A stretch of 64,000 bases of DNA from Paucidesulfovibrio longus DSM 6739 (GTDB lineage Bacteria; Desulfobacterota; Desulfovibrionia; Desulfovibrionales; Desulfovibrionaceae): positions 124,001-188,000 of the forward strand of contig NZ_ATVA01000015.1 in NCBI RefSeq assembly GCF_000420485.1. The letters are read 5' to 3'. The first letter of the stretch is position 1, and every line of letters starts with the position of its first letter. Positions 16,631 to 30,232 of the stretch are shown one piece after another. A program made the position numbers and the translations under genes. The notes under the pieces are model-generated. The model had not been told where the DNA came from, did not search any database, and worked only from the letters and a program-made list of their open reading frames with translations.

Positions 16631-17824
16631 ATGAAAGCAATATTTCTCAGCTTCGCGCTTCTGCTGTCTCTGCTGCCATGCGGGGCCGCGGCTGCCGAAG
16701 AACCGGCGGGATATGTCCAAAGCGTTGAGGGAAGAGCCCTGGCGGTCAACGACACTCCGGAGATCGCCGCACGCTTCGGCGGCAGCGGAGCGAGAAGGCT
16801 CACCGTGGAAGCGCCGCTGTACCAAAGCGACGTGCTGCTCACCGATGAAAACTCCAAAGTCCAGTTCATGCTCATGGATGGAACGATCTTCACCATGGCG
16901 CCGGACACCAGGCTCGACCTCGCGGAGTTCGCCTACAGCGAGGAAGGGGAGGACGGCGCTCTCCAGGCCGACATCCTGAGCGGAGCCTGCCAGTTCGTCA
17001 CCGGGCAGATCGTCAACCGAAACCCCTTCTTCTTCCGCATCCAAGCTCCCATGGCGACCATCGGCATCCGGGGCACGGAAGCCGCCGTGGCCGTCTCCCT
17101 GGCCAACGAGGCGGAAATCCGGTCCCGCACCCGCGGTCTCATCGCCCAGGCGGCGGCCACGCTCGCGGTTCCCGGCGGGCGGGTATCCGCGCAATTCGCA
17201 CAGAACGTCCGCGCGGTGTTCAACGCCGCCAAACCTTCGCGGGTCGACGTGGCCCACATGGACGGCCTGAAGACCCGAAGCGTCATGGTCACCGACCATT
17301 TCAACCGCAACCAGTTCGTGGACCGCGGACAGGAAGTGTCCGTGGCCGCCCAAAAAGGCGTTTCAAGTCCCTCCCGCATGCAATTCCGCCAGGAATTCAC
17401 CAAGACGCTCGTGGACAAAAAGGCACCGACCCCTTCCAACGTCAGCGAAAGCGCCGCATCCGCGAGCAAGGGCAATTCCGACAACTCCAACGGCAAGTCG
17501 GGCGATTCCAACGGCAAGGCGGGCAACTCCTCCGACGCGCCTGGCAAGTCGGGCATGTCTCACGGCAAGTCCGCCGATGCTCCCGGACAGTCCGGCAGCT
17601 CCCCTGGCAATTCCGGAAACAGCAATGCGGGCGGCAACTCCGGCGGAGGCAACTCCGGCGGCGGAAACTCCGGCGGCGGAAACTCCGGCGGAGGCGGCGG
17701 AGGCGGCGGCGGAAACGGCGGCGGAAACGGCGGTGGAAACGGTGGCGGAAACGGCGGCGGCAATGGCGGCGGCAACGGCGGAGGCAACGGCGGAGGCAAC
17801 GGCGGAGGCAACGGGAAGAAGTAG
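16631..17824 (+). CDS. Secreted FecR-domain protein with Gly/Asn/Ser repeat tail (397 aa)
   Basis: A signal peptide (residues 1-21, ending AAAAEEP) is followed by a FecR-type beta domain: LMDGTIFTMAPDTRLDL, LSGACQFVTG and MATIGIRGTEAAV are typical of periplasmic FecR-like domains. Residues about 275-397 are low complexity: first NGKSGDSNGKAG-type units, then GGGNS and NGGG units up to the end (GNGKK). The tail resembles flexible extracellular or matrix-protein tails. The function is unknown; it is not next to a TonB receptor or sigma factor, so classic iron signalling is unlikely. A GGAAAGAGGG site precedes the ATG. It appears monocistronic. Confidence 0.82.
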   Translation: MKAIFLSFALLLSLLPCGAAAAEEPAGYVQSVEGRALAVNDTPEIAARFGGSGARRLTVEAPLYQSDVLLTDENSKVQFMLMDGTIFTMAPDTRLDLAEFAYSEEGEDGALQADILSGACQFVTGQIVNRNPFFFRIQAPMATIGIRGTEAAVAVSLANEAEIRSRTRGLIAQAAATLAVPGGRVSAQFAQNVRAVFNAAKPSRVDVAHMDGLKTRSVMVTDHFNRNQFVDRGQEVSVAAQKGVSSPSRMQFRQEFTKTLVDKKAPTPSNVSESAASASKGNSDNSNGKSGDSNGKAGNSSDAPGKSGMSHGKSADAPGQSGSSPGNSGNSNAGGNSGGGNSGGGNSGGGNSGGGGGGGGGNGGGNGGGNGGGNGGGNGGGNGGGNGGGNGGGNGKK

Positions 17825-17973
17825 CCGATTCGCCCATCAAAACCGCCCCCCTGGCCCGGACTTGCCTTTCCGTGCGGGATGACTACCTCATGGCAGCGGC
17901 GCGAGCGCGCGTCCATTGAAATGCCCCTCGCACCTTGACGTGGACGCGTCTCGTCGGTTAGCCGCAGAACACC

Positions 17974-20670
17974 ATGAAAGAATCCTCGCGCTCTTCGCAT
18001 ACGCCCTGTTCAACGCCCTGCCGCCTGCTTGTCCTGGCGATCCTGGCTGCCTTCGTGTTGGCGCTGCCGGTTCCGGCTCAGCAGGCCCTGGCCAAGGGCA
18101 ACAAGAAACGCGTTCTCTTCCTGAATTCCTATCAGAACGGATACGCGTGGTCCGACGACATCCTCGACGGAGTGCGCAAGCAGTTCGCGGAAAGCGGGCT
18201 GACCGTCGATCTCCAGATCGAATACATGGACACCAAGCGCTACGCGCCGGAAGCCGTGGAAGACGCCCTGCACGCCTACTTCAAGGCCAAGTTCGTCAAC
18301 GACAGCTTCGACGCCGTCATCGCCTCGGACAACACGGCCCTGAGCTTTCTGACCAAGTATCGGGACGAGCTGTTTCCCGGCGCGCCGGTGGTCTTTTGCG
18401 GCATCAACTATTTCAATCCGAAGACGGTCACGGATCGCAAGCATTTCACCGGCATCACGGAAAACCCGGATGTCGCCGCGACCCTGAATCTGGCCCTGAA
18501 AATCCGTCCCGGACTCAAGCACATCGTGGTCATCAGCGACAAGTCCGTGACGTCCCAAGCCATTACCAACCAGGTTCGCGAGCAGGCACAGCAGTTCGAG
18601 GGCAGGCTCAAGTTCGACTACTGGGAGACGCAGACCCTGGCCGAAACCCTGGCCAACGTGGAGAAACTCGGACCGCAGTCCGCCCTCTTCCTGACCCCCT
18701 TCTACAAGGGCGCGCACGGCGAGCTGTACACGGTGGAGGAAGTGCTCTCCATTCTGCACGCCCACTCCAACGTCATGATCTTCAGCTCCTGGCGCTTCCT
18801 GCTGGGATACGGCATCGTGGGCGGCAAGCTGCTCTCGGGCACGGAGATGGGCCGGGCCGCGGCGCGCATGGCCGAACGCATCCTCGCCGGCGAAAGCCCG
18901 GCGAACATCCCGGTGCAGCATACGCTCGAAAACCCCTACGCCTTCGACTACAACGTACTCAAACGCTTCGACATCCCCCTGGACTCGCTCCCGGAGGGCA
19001 GCGAGATCATCAACGAGCCGGACATCTTCTACCGCATCGAGCCCAAGTTCTTCTGGACCATTCTCGGCTCGATCCTCGTGCTCTCGGTCATCCTGGTGCT
19101 GCTGGCCTTCAACATCCTGCGCCGCCGCCGGGTCGAGCGCGAAATCAAGGCCCAGCTCTCGTTCCAGGAAATCCTGATGAACACCCTGCCCCTCCTGATC
19201 TGCTGGAAGGACAAGCGGCAGCGGTATCTCGGCGCGAACATGTCCTTTGCCCGCTTCTTCAACCTCGCCAGCCCCGAGGACGTCCTGGGCGAGCGCGACG
19301 AGGACATCTTCAAAGGCGGCCGACTGATCCGGCAGCTCGCCAACTGGGACCGCCAGGTGCTTCAGACCGGGCAGCCGCTTCTGGGCCAGAGCCTGCGGGT
19401 TGCCAACGACGAGGGCGACAGCGTCTGGCTGGACATCAACAAGGTTCCCCTGCCCGACGAGAAGGGCAAGGTCATGGGCACCCTGAGCACGGCCGAGGAC
19501 GTGACCCGCAAGGTCAACCTCGAACGGCAGCTGCTCCAGTCCCAGAAGATGGAGGCCATCGGCACGCTCGCAGGCGGCATTGCCCACGATTTCAACAACA
19601 TTCTCACCAGCATCATCAACTCCACGGAACTGGCCATCAGCGACGTGGAGGAAGAGAGCATGACCCACAAGGATCTGGCCCGCGTGCTCAAGGCCGCCGA
19701 CCGGGGCTCGCGCGTGGTCAAGCAGATTCTCGCCTTCAGCCGCCCCTCCCAGGAAGGATTCCTCATCGCGGACATCGCCGAGACCATCAACGAGGCGGTG
19801 GAGCTGATGAAGGCGTCCCTGCCGCGCAACATCGTGGTACGCACGAGCATCGAGGCCAACGACACCCACATCTGGGCCGATCCGACCCAGATCCATCAGG
19901 TTGTCATGAACCTCTGCACCAACGCCTTCCAGGCCCTGCGACCCAAGGGCGGCGTTCTGGAACTGGGGCTGACCCGCACCTACGTCGAGGGGGACAAGGC
20001 CGAACTGCTGAACATTCCGTCGGGGCATTACCTCAAGCTCTGGGTCTGCGACGACGGACCCGGCATTCCTGTGGAAATCGTGGACAAGATCTTCGATCCC
20101 TTCTTCACCACCAAAGGCAAAGCCGAAGGCACCGGCCTCGGACTGGCCGTCGTCCACGGCATTGCCAAGGCGCACCGGGGCGGGGTGCGCGTCAGCTCCG
20201 TGCCCTGGCAGCGCACCTGCTTCGAAATCTACCTGCCCTGCACGGGCAGCGACGGCCAGCTGCTGATCGCCGGGCGGCGCGGGGCCTTTCGCGGAGACGA
20301 GCGGCTGCTCTTCGTGGAGGACGACCAGGACCAGCTCGACACCGTGCCGCGCCTGCTGGAACAGCTCGGCTACCGCGTCACGGCCATGCGCGATCCGGAC
20401 GAGGCTCTGGAAACACTGCGCCTGAACGTCGGCGGCTTCGACGTTCTGATCACGGACTACGACATGCCCGGCACCAACGGGCTGCAACTCGCGGAGAAAG
20501 CCGTGGAAGTCAACCCCAACCTGCCCGTCATACTCATTTCCGGACGCAAGGACGCCCTCCAGCAGGCTGCGGATTCCCCCGCCATCCGCCGGGCGCTGCT
20601 CAAGCCCTATAATCAGGTTTCCCTGTCCGAAGCCATCCGGCACACTCTTGACGAACGCGGGGAGGAATGA
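17974..20670 (+). CDS. Hybrid sensor histidine kinase with ABC-type substrate-binding sensor domain (898 aa)
   Basis: Domain order: signal peptide (about 17-40), periplasmic substrate-binding-like domain (about 45-330; KRVLFLNSYQNGYAWSDD start), membrane span (about 359-382), PAS (about 395-505), HisKA with the phospho-acceptor in GGIAHDFNNIL (His near 538), HATPase_c (TNAFQAL N-box, DDGPGIP, GTGLGLAVVHGI), and a C-terminal receiver with Asp near 828 (ITDYDMPG). It overlaps no gene but is directly followed by an NtrC-type regulator, its likely partner. From memory, the pair matches the D. vulgaris lactate regulator system (DVU3022/DVU3023, LurR). The ligand could be lactate or a related acid (inference). 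A stop lies 13 bases before the ATG and no strong ribosome site is seen. Confidence 0.9.
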   Translation: MKESSRSSHTPCSTPCRLLVLAILAAFVLALPVPAQQALAKGNKKRVLFLNSYQNGYAWSDDILDGVRKQFAESGLTVDLQIEYMDTKRYAPEAVEDALHAYFKAKFVNDSFDAVIASDNTALSFLTKYRDELFPGAPVVFCGINYFNPKTVTDRKHFTGITENPDVAATLNLALKIRPGLKHIVVISDKSVTSQAITNQVREQAQQFEGRLKFDYWETQTLAETLANVEKLGPQSALFLTPFYKGAHGELYTVEEVLSILHAHSNVMIFSSWRFLLGYGIVGGKLLSGTEMGRAAARMAERILAGESPANIPVQHTLENPYAFDYNVLKRFDIPLDSLPEGSEIINEPDIFYRIEPKFFWTILGSILVLSVILVLLAFNILRRRRVEREIKAQLSFQEILMNTLPLLICWKDKRQRYLGANMSFARFFNLASPEDVLGERDEDIFKGGRLIRQLANWDRQVLQTGQPLLGQSLRVANDEGDSVWLDINKVPLPDEKGKVMGTLSTAEDVTRKVNLERQLLQSQKMEAIGTLAGGIAHDFNNILTSIINSTELAISDVEEESMTHKDLARVLKAADRGSRVVKQILAFSRPSQEGFLIADIAETINEAVELMKASLPRNIVVRTSIEANDTHIWADPTQIHQVVMNLCTNAFQALRPKGGVLELGLTRTYVEGDKAELLNIPSGHYLKLWVCDDGPGIPVEIVDKIFDPFFTTKGKAEGTGLGLAVVHGIAKAHRGGVRVSSVPWQRTCFEIYLPCTGSDGQLLIAGRRGAFRGDERLLFVEDDQDQLDTVPRLLEQLGYRVTAMRDPDEALETLRLNVGGFDVLITDYDMPGTNGLQLAEKAVEVNPNLPVILISGRKDALQQAADSPAIRRALLKPYNQVSLSEAIRHTLDERGEE

Positions 20671-20674
20671 CCAC

Positions 20675-22117
20675 ATGGCCCGGATACTGATCATCGACGA
20701 CGACCACGACGTCTGCGGCACCATCGAAAGCCTGGCCACCCGGCTGGGCCACGACAGCGAAAGCGCCCACACCCTGGAAAGGGGCATGGGCAAGCTGCGC
20801 GCGGGCGGCTTCGACGTGGTCTTCCTGGACATCCGCTTGCCCGACGGCAACGGGCTCGACCGCCTGCCGGAAGTCAAGTCCATGCCGGACAGCCCGGAAG
20901 TCATCATCCTCACGGGAAAAGGCGATGCGGACGGCGCGGAACTGGCCATCCAGGGAGGCGTCTGGGATTACCTGCTCAAGCCCTCCCCGGTGAAGGAAAT
21001 CACCCTCACCCTGGGCCGCGCGCTCAAGTACCGGGACGAGAAGCGCAGCCGCACCAATCTCGTGGCCCTGAACCTGGAAAACGTGGTCGGCCGCAGCCAG
21101 GCCATGCGCGCCTGCTTCGACCTCGTGGCCCAGGCCTGCCAGTCCGATTCCAACGTGCTCATCACGGGCGAGACGGGAACGGGCAAGGAGCTTTTCGCGC
21201 GGACCATCCACGAAAACAGCGCCCGGCCCGACGGCGAATTCGTGGTCGTGGACTGCGCCTCGCTCACGGAAAACCTCGTGGAAAGCACGCTCTTCGGTCA
21301 CAAGAAAGGGGCGTTCACCGGCGCGGACCGCGACAGCATCGGCCTCGTCAAGCTGGCGGACAAGGGCACGCTCTTCCTGGACGAGGTCGGCGAAATGCCG
21401 CTCTCGCTCCAGAAATCATTTTTGCGCGTGCTCCAGGAACGCCGCTTCCGTCCCGTGGGCGAGGCCCGCGAAGTGCACAGCGACTTCCGGCTCATTTCCG
21501 CCACCAACCGCGACCTGCAAACCCTCGTGGACGAGCAGCGCTTCCGCAGCGACCTCTTCTTCCGGCTCAAGACAGTGCAGATCCGCCTGCCCCCCCTGCG
21601 GGAACGGCGCGAGGACATCAAGCCCCTGGCCATGCACTTCGTGGATCAACTCTGCGATCGGTACGACGCGCCCATCAAGGGCTTCGGCTCGGAATTCTTC
21701 AGCGTGCTCGAAACTTACGATTGGCCCGGCAACGTCCGCGAACTGGGCAACGTCCTGGAGCGAGCCTTCATCGCGGCCGGAGCGGAGCGCACCATCTACG
21801 CCATGCACCTGCCCCAGGAACTGCGCATCAAGGTCGCCAAGGTCCAGATCGACGAACGCGCCCGCCGGCCGGAAACCCGGGCCCAGGCCCAGGCGCAGGC
21901 CGAATCCCGAGCCGCCTCGCCGTTTCTCTCCAGCCCGGACCTGGATGGAAAGCTGCCCGCGCTGAAGGATTTCAAAGAGATGGCCGAGAAGCACTATCTT
22001 GAGGCGCTGGTCTCGCGCGAAGACGGGGACATCAAGAACATCCTGGCCACTTCCGGGCTCTCGCGCTCGCATTTTTACGCGCTGCTGAAAAAGCACGACA
22101 TCAAGCACCAGGATTGA
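20675..22117 (+). CDS. Sigma-54-dependent response regulator, NtrC family (480 aa)
   Basis: Receiver domain (1-120) with Asp52 in VFLDIRLPDG; AAA+ domain with Walker A GETGTGKE (about 165-172), the sigma-54 contact loop GAFTGA (about 212-217), Walker B GTLFLDEVGEM and the R-finger region NVRELGNVLER; C-terminal Fis-type helix-turn-helix (NILATSGLSRSHFYALLKKH). A Gln/Ala-rich linker precedes the DNA-binding domain. ATG 20675 is preceded by GGGGAGGAATG and lies 4 bp after the kinase. It is the probable activator of the lactate operon 2.4 kb downstream (recalled equivalent: LurR of D. vulgaris). Confidence 0.93.
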   Translation: MARILIIDDDHDVCGTIESLATRLGHDSESAHTLERGMGKLRAGGFDVVFLDIRLPDGNGLDRLPEVKSMPDSPEVIILTGKGDADGAELAIQGGVWDYLLKPSPVKEITLTLGRALKYRDEKRSRTNLVALNLENVVGRSQAMRACFDLVAQACQSDSNVLITGETGTGKELFARTIHENSARPDGEFVVVDCASLTENLVESTLFGHKKGAFTGADRDSIGLVKLADKGTLFLDEVGEMPLSLQKSFLRVLQERRFRPVGEAREVHSDFRLISATNRDLQTLVDEQRFRSDLFFRLKTVQIRLPPLRERREDIKPLAMHFVDQLCDRYDAPIKGFGSEFFSVLETYDWPGNVRELGNVLERAFIAAGAERTIYAMHLPQELRIKVAKVQIDERARRPETRAQAQAQAESRAASPFLSSPDLDGKLPALKDFKEMAEKHYLEALVSREDGDIKNILATSGLSRSHFYALLKKHDIKHQD

Positions 22118-22138
22118 GGGCGGAGCCACAATGAAACA

Positions 22139-22171
22139 GGGCCGAAGCGCGGACTTCCCGCGCTTCGGCCC
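22139..22171. terminator. Strong bidirectional hairpin between convergent genes
   Basis: Perfect 14-bp stem, GGGCCGAAGCGCGG with CCGCGCTTCGGCCC, and a 5-nt loop (ACTTC). It lies 22 bp after the regulator stop and 32 bp after the chemoreceptor stop on the other strand. No long T tract flanks it, but the stem is strong enough to act from both sides. Confidence 0.7.
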
Positions 22172-22202
22172 CGTCATGCCGTGCCGTCTCGATTCCTGCG
22201 GT

Positions 22203-24074
22203 CTAATATCTGGACAGGCCGTGCGAGCCGGGCCCCAGGGCGGCCCGGCGCTTGCGCCCGCCCACTTCGGACTCGTCCCTGCCGCCGTCCTGCCCATACT
22301 CGTCCGCAAAGTCGATGCAGTCGTCAGCGGATTCCAACGCGGGCTGGGCACCTCCGTCTTCCTTGAGCCGGAACTTTTCCAGGGCGTGACGCAGATGCGC
22401 GCTCTGGCTGGAGAGCTGCTCCGCGGCCGAGGCGGTTTCCTCGGCGTTGGCCGTGTTGGTCTGGGTCACGGTGTCGATCTGGGAAAGGGCGTCGCCCACC
22501 TGGGAAATGCCCTCGGCCTGCTCGCTGGACGCGGAAGCGATCTCCTGCACCAGCTCCGTGACCGTGCCCGCGCCCTGCACGATGCGTTCGAGAGATTCGG
22601 AAGTCAGCTGCGCCAGTTCCGCACCGTGCTCCACGCGGCTGATGGTGTCCTCGATGAGGCCCGACGTTTCCTCGGCGGCCTTGGCGCTGCGCGAGGCCAG
22701 GTTGCGGACCTCTTCCGCAACCACGGCGAAGCCCTTGCCGTGCTTGCCAGCACGCGCGGCCTCCACTGCGGCGTTCAGGGCCAGCAGATTGGTCTGAAAG
22801 GCGATCTCGTCGATGACCTTGATGATCCGGGCGATGCTCTGCCCGGCGTTCTTGATTCCTTCCATGGCCTCCAGCATCCGGGACATGTCCGTTGCGCCCC
22901 GGCCTGCCTGTTCCTGCTGCTGCCGCGCGATCTCGCTGGCCTTGGAGGCGTTTTCGGCGTTGGTCCGGGTCCGCGAGCCCATTTCCGTCATGGAACTGGT
23001 GATCTGCTCCAGAGAAGCGGCCTGCTCGGTCGCCCCCTGGGAGAGGGACTGGCTCGAATCCGAGACTTCCGAGGAGCCCGCCGCGATCTGGATGCTGGCC
23101 TCGCGCACCTCGCCAAGGAGCTGGCGCAGATTGCGCGTCATCTCCTGCAACGCCTTGCCCAGGGAGTCGCGCTCGGAGCAGAGCACCACGTCCCCGGTCA
23201 GGTCGCGCCCGGCGATGCGCCCGGCCAGGGCAGCCTTGCCGCGCAGCGACGCGGCCATGCTGTTGAAGGCGCGCTGGAGCACGGCGGGTTCGTCGCGTCC
23301 CTCGGCCTTGAGCGACACGTCCAGGTCGCCCGCGGCGATGGACTCTGCCAGGGCGGCGCATTCGGATACGGGCTTCACGATGCTTACGACGATCATCCAG
23401 AAAAGCGGAAGGAGCACGAACAGGAGCAGCACCACGACCACGCTGAGAACCCACGTCAGGGAATTGTTGGCATGATCGGAAATGATCGACGCGATGCGTT
23501 CCTTCTCGGCCTGGACGTTGTCCGTATAGACGCCCGTCCCGATCCAGACGTCCGTGCCCGGAATCATCTCGGCGTAGGAAAGCTTGGGCACGTCGCCCGC
23601 GCCCGGCTTGGGCCAGATGTATTCGATGAAGCCGCCGCCGGCCATGGCCAGCTTGTGCAGTTCGGTCACGAGCTGCACGCCGTTCGGATCCTTGAGGTCG
23701 CCCAGATCCTTGCCCTGGAGTTCCTTCTTGGGCGGCAGGGCCACGTTCACGGTTCCGCGGTAGATGAAGAAATAGCCGGAATCGTCATCCTCGAATCGGA
23801 TGTTGTCCACCGCTGCGCGCAACAGCTCCACCCGGGCGGATTCTCCCGGCACGTCCTTGACGAGGTCGCCCAGCGCCACAGCCAGGGAATGCGTCGAGAC
23901 CTGAAGCTTCTGCTTCTGGCCGTCGAGCATGGCCTCGTCGGAAGCCTTGACGCCCATGTCTTTTATCATGTTCGCATTGTTATGGAACGCAAAAATAACA
24001 CCGCCCAGAAACAGGACGATGAGCCCCAGCAGGAAAAATAATCGCATGCGAATGCTAAAACGGCGTAACATCAT
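22203..24074 (-). CDS. Methyl-accepting chemotaxis protein with Cache sensor domain (623 aa)
   Basis: A transmembrane chemoreceptor. The first membrane span is at residues 10-30 ([19 protein letters not shown]). A periplasmic single-Cache domain shows [12 protein letters not shown] and [14 protein letters not shown] second span follows ([20 protein letters not shown]), then HAMP ([13 protein letters not shown]) and a signalling domain with the hairpin tip [38 protein letters not shown]. No CheR-binding pentapeptide is seen at the C-terminus. I start it at ATG 24074 (another at 24071) behind GAGGGT; the longer frame has no signal. It lies between the lactate regulators and the operon they probably control, so it may sense lactate, pyruvate or another small acid (inference). 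Confidence 0.92.
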   Translation of the reverse strand: MMLRRFSIRMRLFFLLGLIVLFLGGVIFAFHNNANMIKDMGVKASDEAMLDGQKQKLQVSTHSLAVALGDLVKDVPGESARVELLRAAVDNIRFEDDDSGYFFIYRGTVNVALPPKKELQGKDLGDLKDPNGVQLVTELHKLAMAGGGFIEYIWPKPGAGDVPKLSYAEMIPGTDVWIGTGVYTDNVQAEKERIASIISDHANNSLTWVLSVVVVLLLFVLLPLFWMIVVSIVKPVSECAALAESIAAGDLDVSLKAEGRDEPAVLQRAFNSMAASLRGKAALAGRIAGRDLTGDVVLCSERDSLGKALQEMTRNLRQLLGEVREASIQIAAGSSEVSDSSQSLSQGATEQAASLEQITSSMTEMGSRTRTNAENASKASEIARQQQEQAGRGATDMSRMLEAMEGIKNAGQSIARIIKVIDEIAFQTNLLALNAAVEAARAGKHGKGFAVVAEEVRNLASRSAKAAEETSGLIEDTISRVEHGAELAQLTSESLERIVQGAGTVTELVQEIASASSEQAEGISQVGDALSQIDTVTQTNTANAEETASAAEQLSSQSAHLRHALEKFRLKEDGGAQPALESADDCIDFADEYGQDGGRDESEVGGRKRRAALGPGSHGLSRY

Positions 24075-24370
24075 ATACCCTCGCGTCTCTTTCGGTTCGG
24101 AATGTCGTACTGCAATGCAGATAACGTACCGAATCCACTTTCGAGGAGAAAGCTTCCACTCTCTTTGCATTTAACACGTCCTGACGCGTATGAAAAGAGT
24201 TGCCCGCTTCCGGAAGACAACGTCGAAGCCCCCCTGAGCGCGACCTGGAAGTCCGAAAAAAAAGACACCCGGCTTCAACCATTGACGGCGACCTGATCCG
24301 GATATCGTCCTCAAGGCCCCGGTACGGGCGGGTTTGATCCCGGCCCTATGCGAACGGCAGGAGAATGGCT

Positions 24371-24386
24371 GTCTGTTTTTTCAGAC
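24371..24386. promoter_or_regulatory. Inverted repeat, candidate activator site upstream of PFOR operon
   Basis: GTCTG-N6-CAGAC, perfect half-sites with a T-only spacer. It lies about 88-103 bp upstream of the -24 element, where an NtrC-type activator would bind. The neighbouring sigma-54 regulator is the obvious candidate, but I cannot show it binds here. Confidence 0.35.
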
Positions 24387-24471
24387 CAACGAGCTCGCCC
24401 GGCCAGGGGCGGAGCAAGGAGAAGACAACGCAAGAAGCAGCAATAATTGAGCTATAACACAAAAACAAAGG

Positions 24472-24489
24472 CTGGCACGCTTCTTGATC
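24472..24489 (+). promoter_or_regulatory. Sigma-54-like promoter of the PFOR-lactate operon
   Basis: CTGGCACGCTTCTTGATC: the -24 half TGGCACG is perfect, but the -12 half reads TTGA in place of TTGC (GG-N10-GA). The leader to the PFOR ATG would be about 55-60 nt. The neighbouring NtrC-type regulator supports sigma-54 control. Confidence 0.6.
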
Positions 24490-24494
24490 TTTAG

Positions 24495-28169
<3,675 letters not shown>

Positions 28170-28192
28170 TACCTCCTCTCCCCTCTCTCAGG

Positions 28193-28221
28193 ACGCCGCC
28201 CCGTGCAGTGCGGGGCGGCGT
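28193..28221 (+). terminator. Hairpin between PFOR and lactate permease genes
   Basis: Perfect 11-bp stem ACGCCGCCCCG/CGGGGCGGCGT with a 7-nt loop, 23 bp after the PFOR stop. There is no T tract, so it may be a partial terminator or an mRNA-stability element instead of a full stop. It would let PFOR be made in excess over downstream genes (inference). Confidence 0.5.
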
Positions 28222-28421
28222 TCGCCGGGGAGAACGAGATAACGCCAATGCGCGGACCCAGCGCTCCAATGGGTACGTTCGGCGCCGCTCCTGCGGCCCG
28301 GATCGATCGGCAAGTGATTTGAGGAAACGGGCGGCGCGCGAAATTCCGTCCCCGCGCATCGCCCCGCTCCCACCCGGGAGCACTGCATGAACGACCCTAA
28401 TCGCATTTGGAGGGGGAACAC

Positions 28422-30134
28422 ATGTCTATCGAAGTTCTGGCTCTGGTCGCAGTAATTCCCATTGTCCTCGCCTTGGTGCTCATGGTCGGCCTGCGCTGGC
28501 CCGCCACCAAAGCCATGCCCGTGGCCTGGCTCGCCTGTGCGCTCGGCGCCATCCTGGCCTGGCAGCTTCCCGTCGGCTACGTCGCCGCCCTGACCATTCA
28601 GGGATTCATCACCGCCATCGGCATCCTGATCATCGTCTTCGGCGCCATCCTGATTCTCTATACGCTGCAACACAGCGGCGGCATGGAGACCATTCAGCAC
28701 GGCATGCAGAACATCTCGCGCGACCGCCGCGTGCAGGCCATCATCATCGGCTACCTGTTCGCGGCCTTCATCGAAGGCGCCGCGGGCTTCGGCACCCCTG
28801 CCGCTCTGGCCGCTCCGCTGCTGCTCAGCCTGGGCTTCCCGCCCCTGGCCGCCGCGGTCATCTGCCTGGTGTTCAACTCCTTCCCCGTCACCTTCGGCGC
28901 GGTCGGCACCCCGGTCGTGCTCGGCCTGAAGTTTCTCAAGGGCCTTGTGGAAGCCGCTGTCGGCGCGAACATCCCCGGCCTGAACTTCGCCAACATGGAC
29001 CAGTTCAACATGGTCATCGGCCAGTGGGCCACCCTGATGCACGTGGGCATGATCTTCATCCTCCCCGTGTTCATGCTCGGCTTCATCACCCGTTACTTCG
29101 GTCCCAAGCGTTCCTGGGTGGACGGCTTCAAGGCCTGGAAGTTCTGCCTCTTCGCCGCCGTCGCCTTCACCATCCCCTACATGGCCTTCGCCTGGCTGGT
29201 CGGCCCGGAATTCCCGTCCCTGATCGGCGGTCTCGTCGGCCTGGGCGTGGTCGTTGCCGGCGCCAAGGCCGGTTTCTGCGTGCCCAAGGAATCCTGGGAC
29301 TTCGGCCCCAGCGCCAACTGGGATCCGGAATGGACCGGCGAAATCAAGGGCTCCGACACCTGCGAATTCAAGTGCCACATGAGCCAGTTCCGCGCCTGGC
29401 TGCCGTACGTGCTCATCGGCCTGATCCTGGTCATCACCCGCATCCCCGAACTGGGCCTCAAGGGCTTCCTCGCCGCCCAGAAGCTGTCCTTTGACGGCAT
29501 CCTCGGCTACGAGAGCGTCGGCGCTTCCATCGCCTACCTCTACCTGCCCGGCACCATTCCCTTCGTGCTGGTCGCCCTGCTGACCGTGCTGCTGCACGGC
29601 ATGAAGGGTTCCGAGGTCAAGACCGCCTGGACCCAGTCCATCGCCAAGATGAAGAACCCGACCATCGCCCTGTTCGCGGCCGTGGCCCTGGTTTCCATCT
29701 TCCGCGGTTCCGGCATCGCCGACGCCGCCCTGAACCCCAACGGCTACCCCTCCATGCCTCTGGCCATGGCCCAGGCGGTCGCCGGACTCGTGGGCAGCGC
29801 CTGGCCCATGTTCGCCTCCTACGTGGGCGGCCTCGGCGCCTTCATCACCGGCTCGAACACCGTGTCCGACCTGCTCTTCGCCGAGTTCCAGTGGGGCATG
29901 GCTTCGACCCTGAACCTGCCGCACCAGATCATCGTGGCCGCGCAGGCCGTCGGCGGCGCCATGGGCAACATGATCTGCATCCACAACATCGTGGCGGTCT
30001 GCGCCGTGGTCGGCCTCTCCGGCAAGGAAGGCACCATCCTGCGCCGCACCGTGTGGCCCTTCCTGCTCTACGGCGTGGTGGTCGGCATCGTCGCCACCCT
30101 GCTCAGCTACGTTTTCGTCCCGCACCTGTTCTAA
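28422..30134 (+). CDS. lctP: L-lactate permease, LctP family (570 aa)
   Basis: Integral membrane transporter of the lactate permease family, importing lactate with protons. Many hydrophobic segments run through the chain. Family signatures include [33 protein letters not shown] and a [18 protein letters not shown]-like stretch ([13 protein letters not shown]), with [20 protein letters not shown] near the C-terminus. ATG 28422 has a GGAGGGGG site 5 bp upstream; a TTG 15 bases earlier is in frame but lacks a ribosome site. It lies in the PFOR operon, 250 bp after por. Confidence 0.96.
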   Translation: MSIEVLALVAVIPIVLALVLMVGLRWPATKAMPVAWLACALGAILAWQLPVGYVAALTIQGFITAIGILIIVFGAILILYTLQHSGGMETIQHGMQNISRDRRVQAIIIGYLFAAFIEGAAGFGTPAALAAPLLLSLGFPPLAAAVICLVFNSFPVTFGAVGTPVVLGLKFLKGLVEAAVGANIPGLNFANMDQFNMVIGQWATLMHVGMIFILPVFMLGFITRYFGPKRSWVDGFKAWKFCLFAAVAFTIPYMAFAWLVGPEFPSLIGGLVGLGVVVAGAKAGFCVPKESWDFGPSANWDPEWTGEIKGSDTCEFKCHMSQFRAWLPYVLIGLILVITRIPELGLKGFLAAQKLSFDGILGYESVGASIAYLYLPGTIPFVLVALLTVLLHGMKGSEVKTAWTQSIAKMKNPTIALFAAVALVSIFRGSGIADAALNPNGYPSMPLAMAQAVAGLVGSAWPMFASYVGGLGAFITGSNTVSDLLFAEFQWGMASTLNLPHQIIVAAQAVGGAMGNMICIHNIVAVCAVVGLSGKEGTILRRTVWPFLLYGVVVGIVATLLSYVFVPHLF

Positions 30135-30177
30135 TCGGGCCAAACGGTATAAGCTGAGCCAAACAGGTAGATAACAA

Positions 30178-30212
30178 CGGCCCGGGGACCGGCAGCCCCG
30201 GCCTCCGGGCCG
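30178..30212 (+). other. Nested hairpin upstream of the lactate dehydrogenase gene
   Basis: Outer 8-bp stem CGGCCCGG/CCGGGCCG (30178-30185, 30205-30212) enclosing an alternative inner stem CGGGG/CCCCG (30183-30187, 30196-30200). It ends 20 bp before the next ATG. Two copies of GCCAAAC (30139 and 30158) lie just upstream. It may be an attenuator or a processing site; the evidence is structural only. Confidence 0.4.
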
Positions 30213-30232
30213 AACTATTTCAGGAGACCAAC

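Noticed and set aside
17640-17818. GGN/NGGG DNA repeats as a possible tandem-repeat or CRISPR-like element
   Set aside because: The repeat is in frame and encodes the Gly/Asn tail of the FecR-domain protein; there are no spacers.
24117-24132. Minus-strand GG-N10-GC element before the chemoreceptor
   Set aside because: Spacing is right, but the -24 (TCGGTACG) and -12 (CTGC) halves are both degenerate; mentioned only in the intergenic entry.
28240-28290. GG-N10-GC pair upstream of the lactate permease gene (TGGGTACGTTCGGCGCCG)
   Set aside because: The -12 half has no TTGC and the context is GC-rich, so the match is likely by chance.
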